A stretch of 6,703 nt of DNA from a bacterium (lineage in GTDB: Bacteria; Zixibacteria; MSB-5A5; GN15; FEB-12). The notes under the pieces were generated by a model, which searched no databases, had not been told where the DNA came from, and was given only the letters and a program-made list of their open reading frames with translations. Of this stretch, positions 6,404 to 6,703 are shown in pieces. The stretch's first letter is position 1; each line of letters opens with the position of its first letter. Location: positions 1 through 6,703 of the forward strand of contig DAOUUR010000136.1 of NCBI GenBank assembly GCA_030668045.1. The letters run 5' to 3'. Both the position numbers and the translations under genes were made by a program.

Positions 6404-6703
6404 ACAATTCCGCTTTCATTAAGGCCTGCTACGGTCGCAACGATGGCACGATACCGATCTGGATCATGCGTCAGGCCGGACGCTACCTCCCTGAATATCT
6501 GGAAGTACGCAAGCAGGTTTCATTTACCGAACTGTGCCAATCGCCTGACTTGATCACCGAGGTAGTCCGTCAACCGATTGCACGATTCGGACTCGACGCA
6601 GCGATCCTATTCTCCGATATCCTGACGATGCTGGACCCGATGGGAATGAAATTTGATTTCCCGGATGGTGGCCCGCGCATCGCTGAACCGATTTCGACAC
6701 CGG
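6394..6703 (+). CDS. hemE: Uroporphyrinogen decarboxylase HemE, N-terminal part (cut by window end)
   Basis: Removes the four acetate carboxyls of uroporphyrinogen III to give coproporphyrinogen III, committing flux to heme. Only 103 codons are visible, but they carry the family signature: PIWIMRQAGRYLPEY (21-35), with the substrate-carboxylate arginines R26 and R30, and AAILFSDIL with the catalytic Asp D75 (equivalent to human D86). PDGGPRIAEP follows as in relatives. The frame starts at ATG 6394, inside the end of hemL (10-base overlap); an AGGA at 6377-6380 is 13 bases upstream, rather far, so coupling to hemL is likely. The rest of the gene lies beyond the window. Nothing in the visible part is broken. 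Confidence 0.95.
   Translation, partial: MELNNSAFIKACYGRNDGTIPIWIMRQAGRYLPEYLEVRKQVSFTELCQSPDLITEVVRQPIARFGLDAAILFSDILTMLDPMGMKFDFPDGGPRIAEPISTP

Overview
The window is ordinary bacterial chromosome dominated by a tightly packed tetrapyrrole (heme) biosynthesis operon on the + strand, in the order hemA-hemC-hemD-hemB-hemL-hemE (about 1255 to the right edge). Together these six genes encode the C5 route from glutamyl-tRNA to coproporphyrinogen III: HemA and HemL make 5-aminolevulinate, HemB joins two of these into porphobilinogen, HemC polymerises four into hydroxymethylbilane, HemD closes and inverts ring D to give uroporphyrinogen III, and HemE decarboxylates it. Every junction is a short overlap or a 2-base gap, so the genes are almost certainly one transcript with coupled translation. 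hemE is cut by the right edge; the later steps are not visible.

Upstream, the left edge cuts into a metal-dependent amidohydrolase gene that ends at 734. The 735-1254 gap has no intact gene but is not empty. It holds (i) a broken internal fragment of an RDD-family membrane protein gene (about 750-893) with an in-frame stop; (ii) directly after it, a roughly 117-bp element (903-1019) bounded by imperfect 14-bp inverted repeats and built from alternating copies of GTCGAAAC, resembling a REP/MITE-type dispersed repeat; and (iii) an AT-rich stretch (about 1100-1240) with dyad symmetries, one resembling a Rex redox-regulator operator, and weak promoter-like hexamers in front of hemA.

The organism is a bacterium using the C5 pathway (so not a typical alphaproteobacterium), of moderate GC, with a cysteine-rich zinc-type HemB and a GTG (or TTG) start on hemA. 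A deltaproteobacterium-like lineage or a candidate phylum such as Zixibacteria is possible, but this is a weak inference from protein flavour and gene order only.

I see no new multi-gene system here. The points most worth checking are in the intergenic region: the Rex-like box, the inverted-repeat element and the RDD remnant. Within the operon, the divergent N-terminus of HemA is the main oddity.
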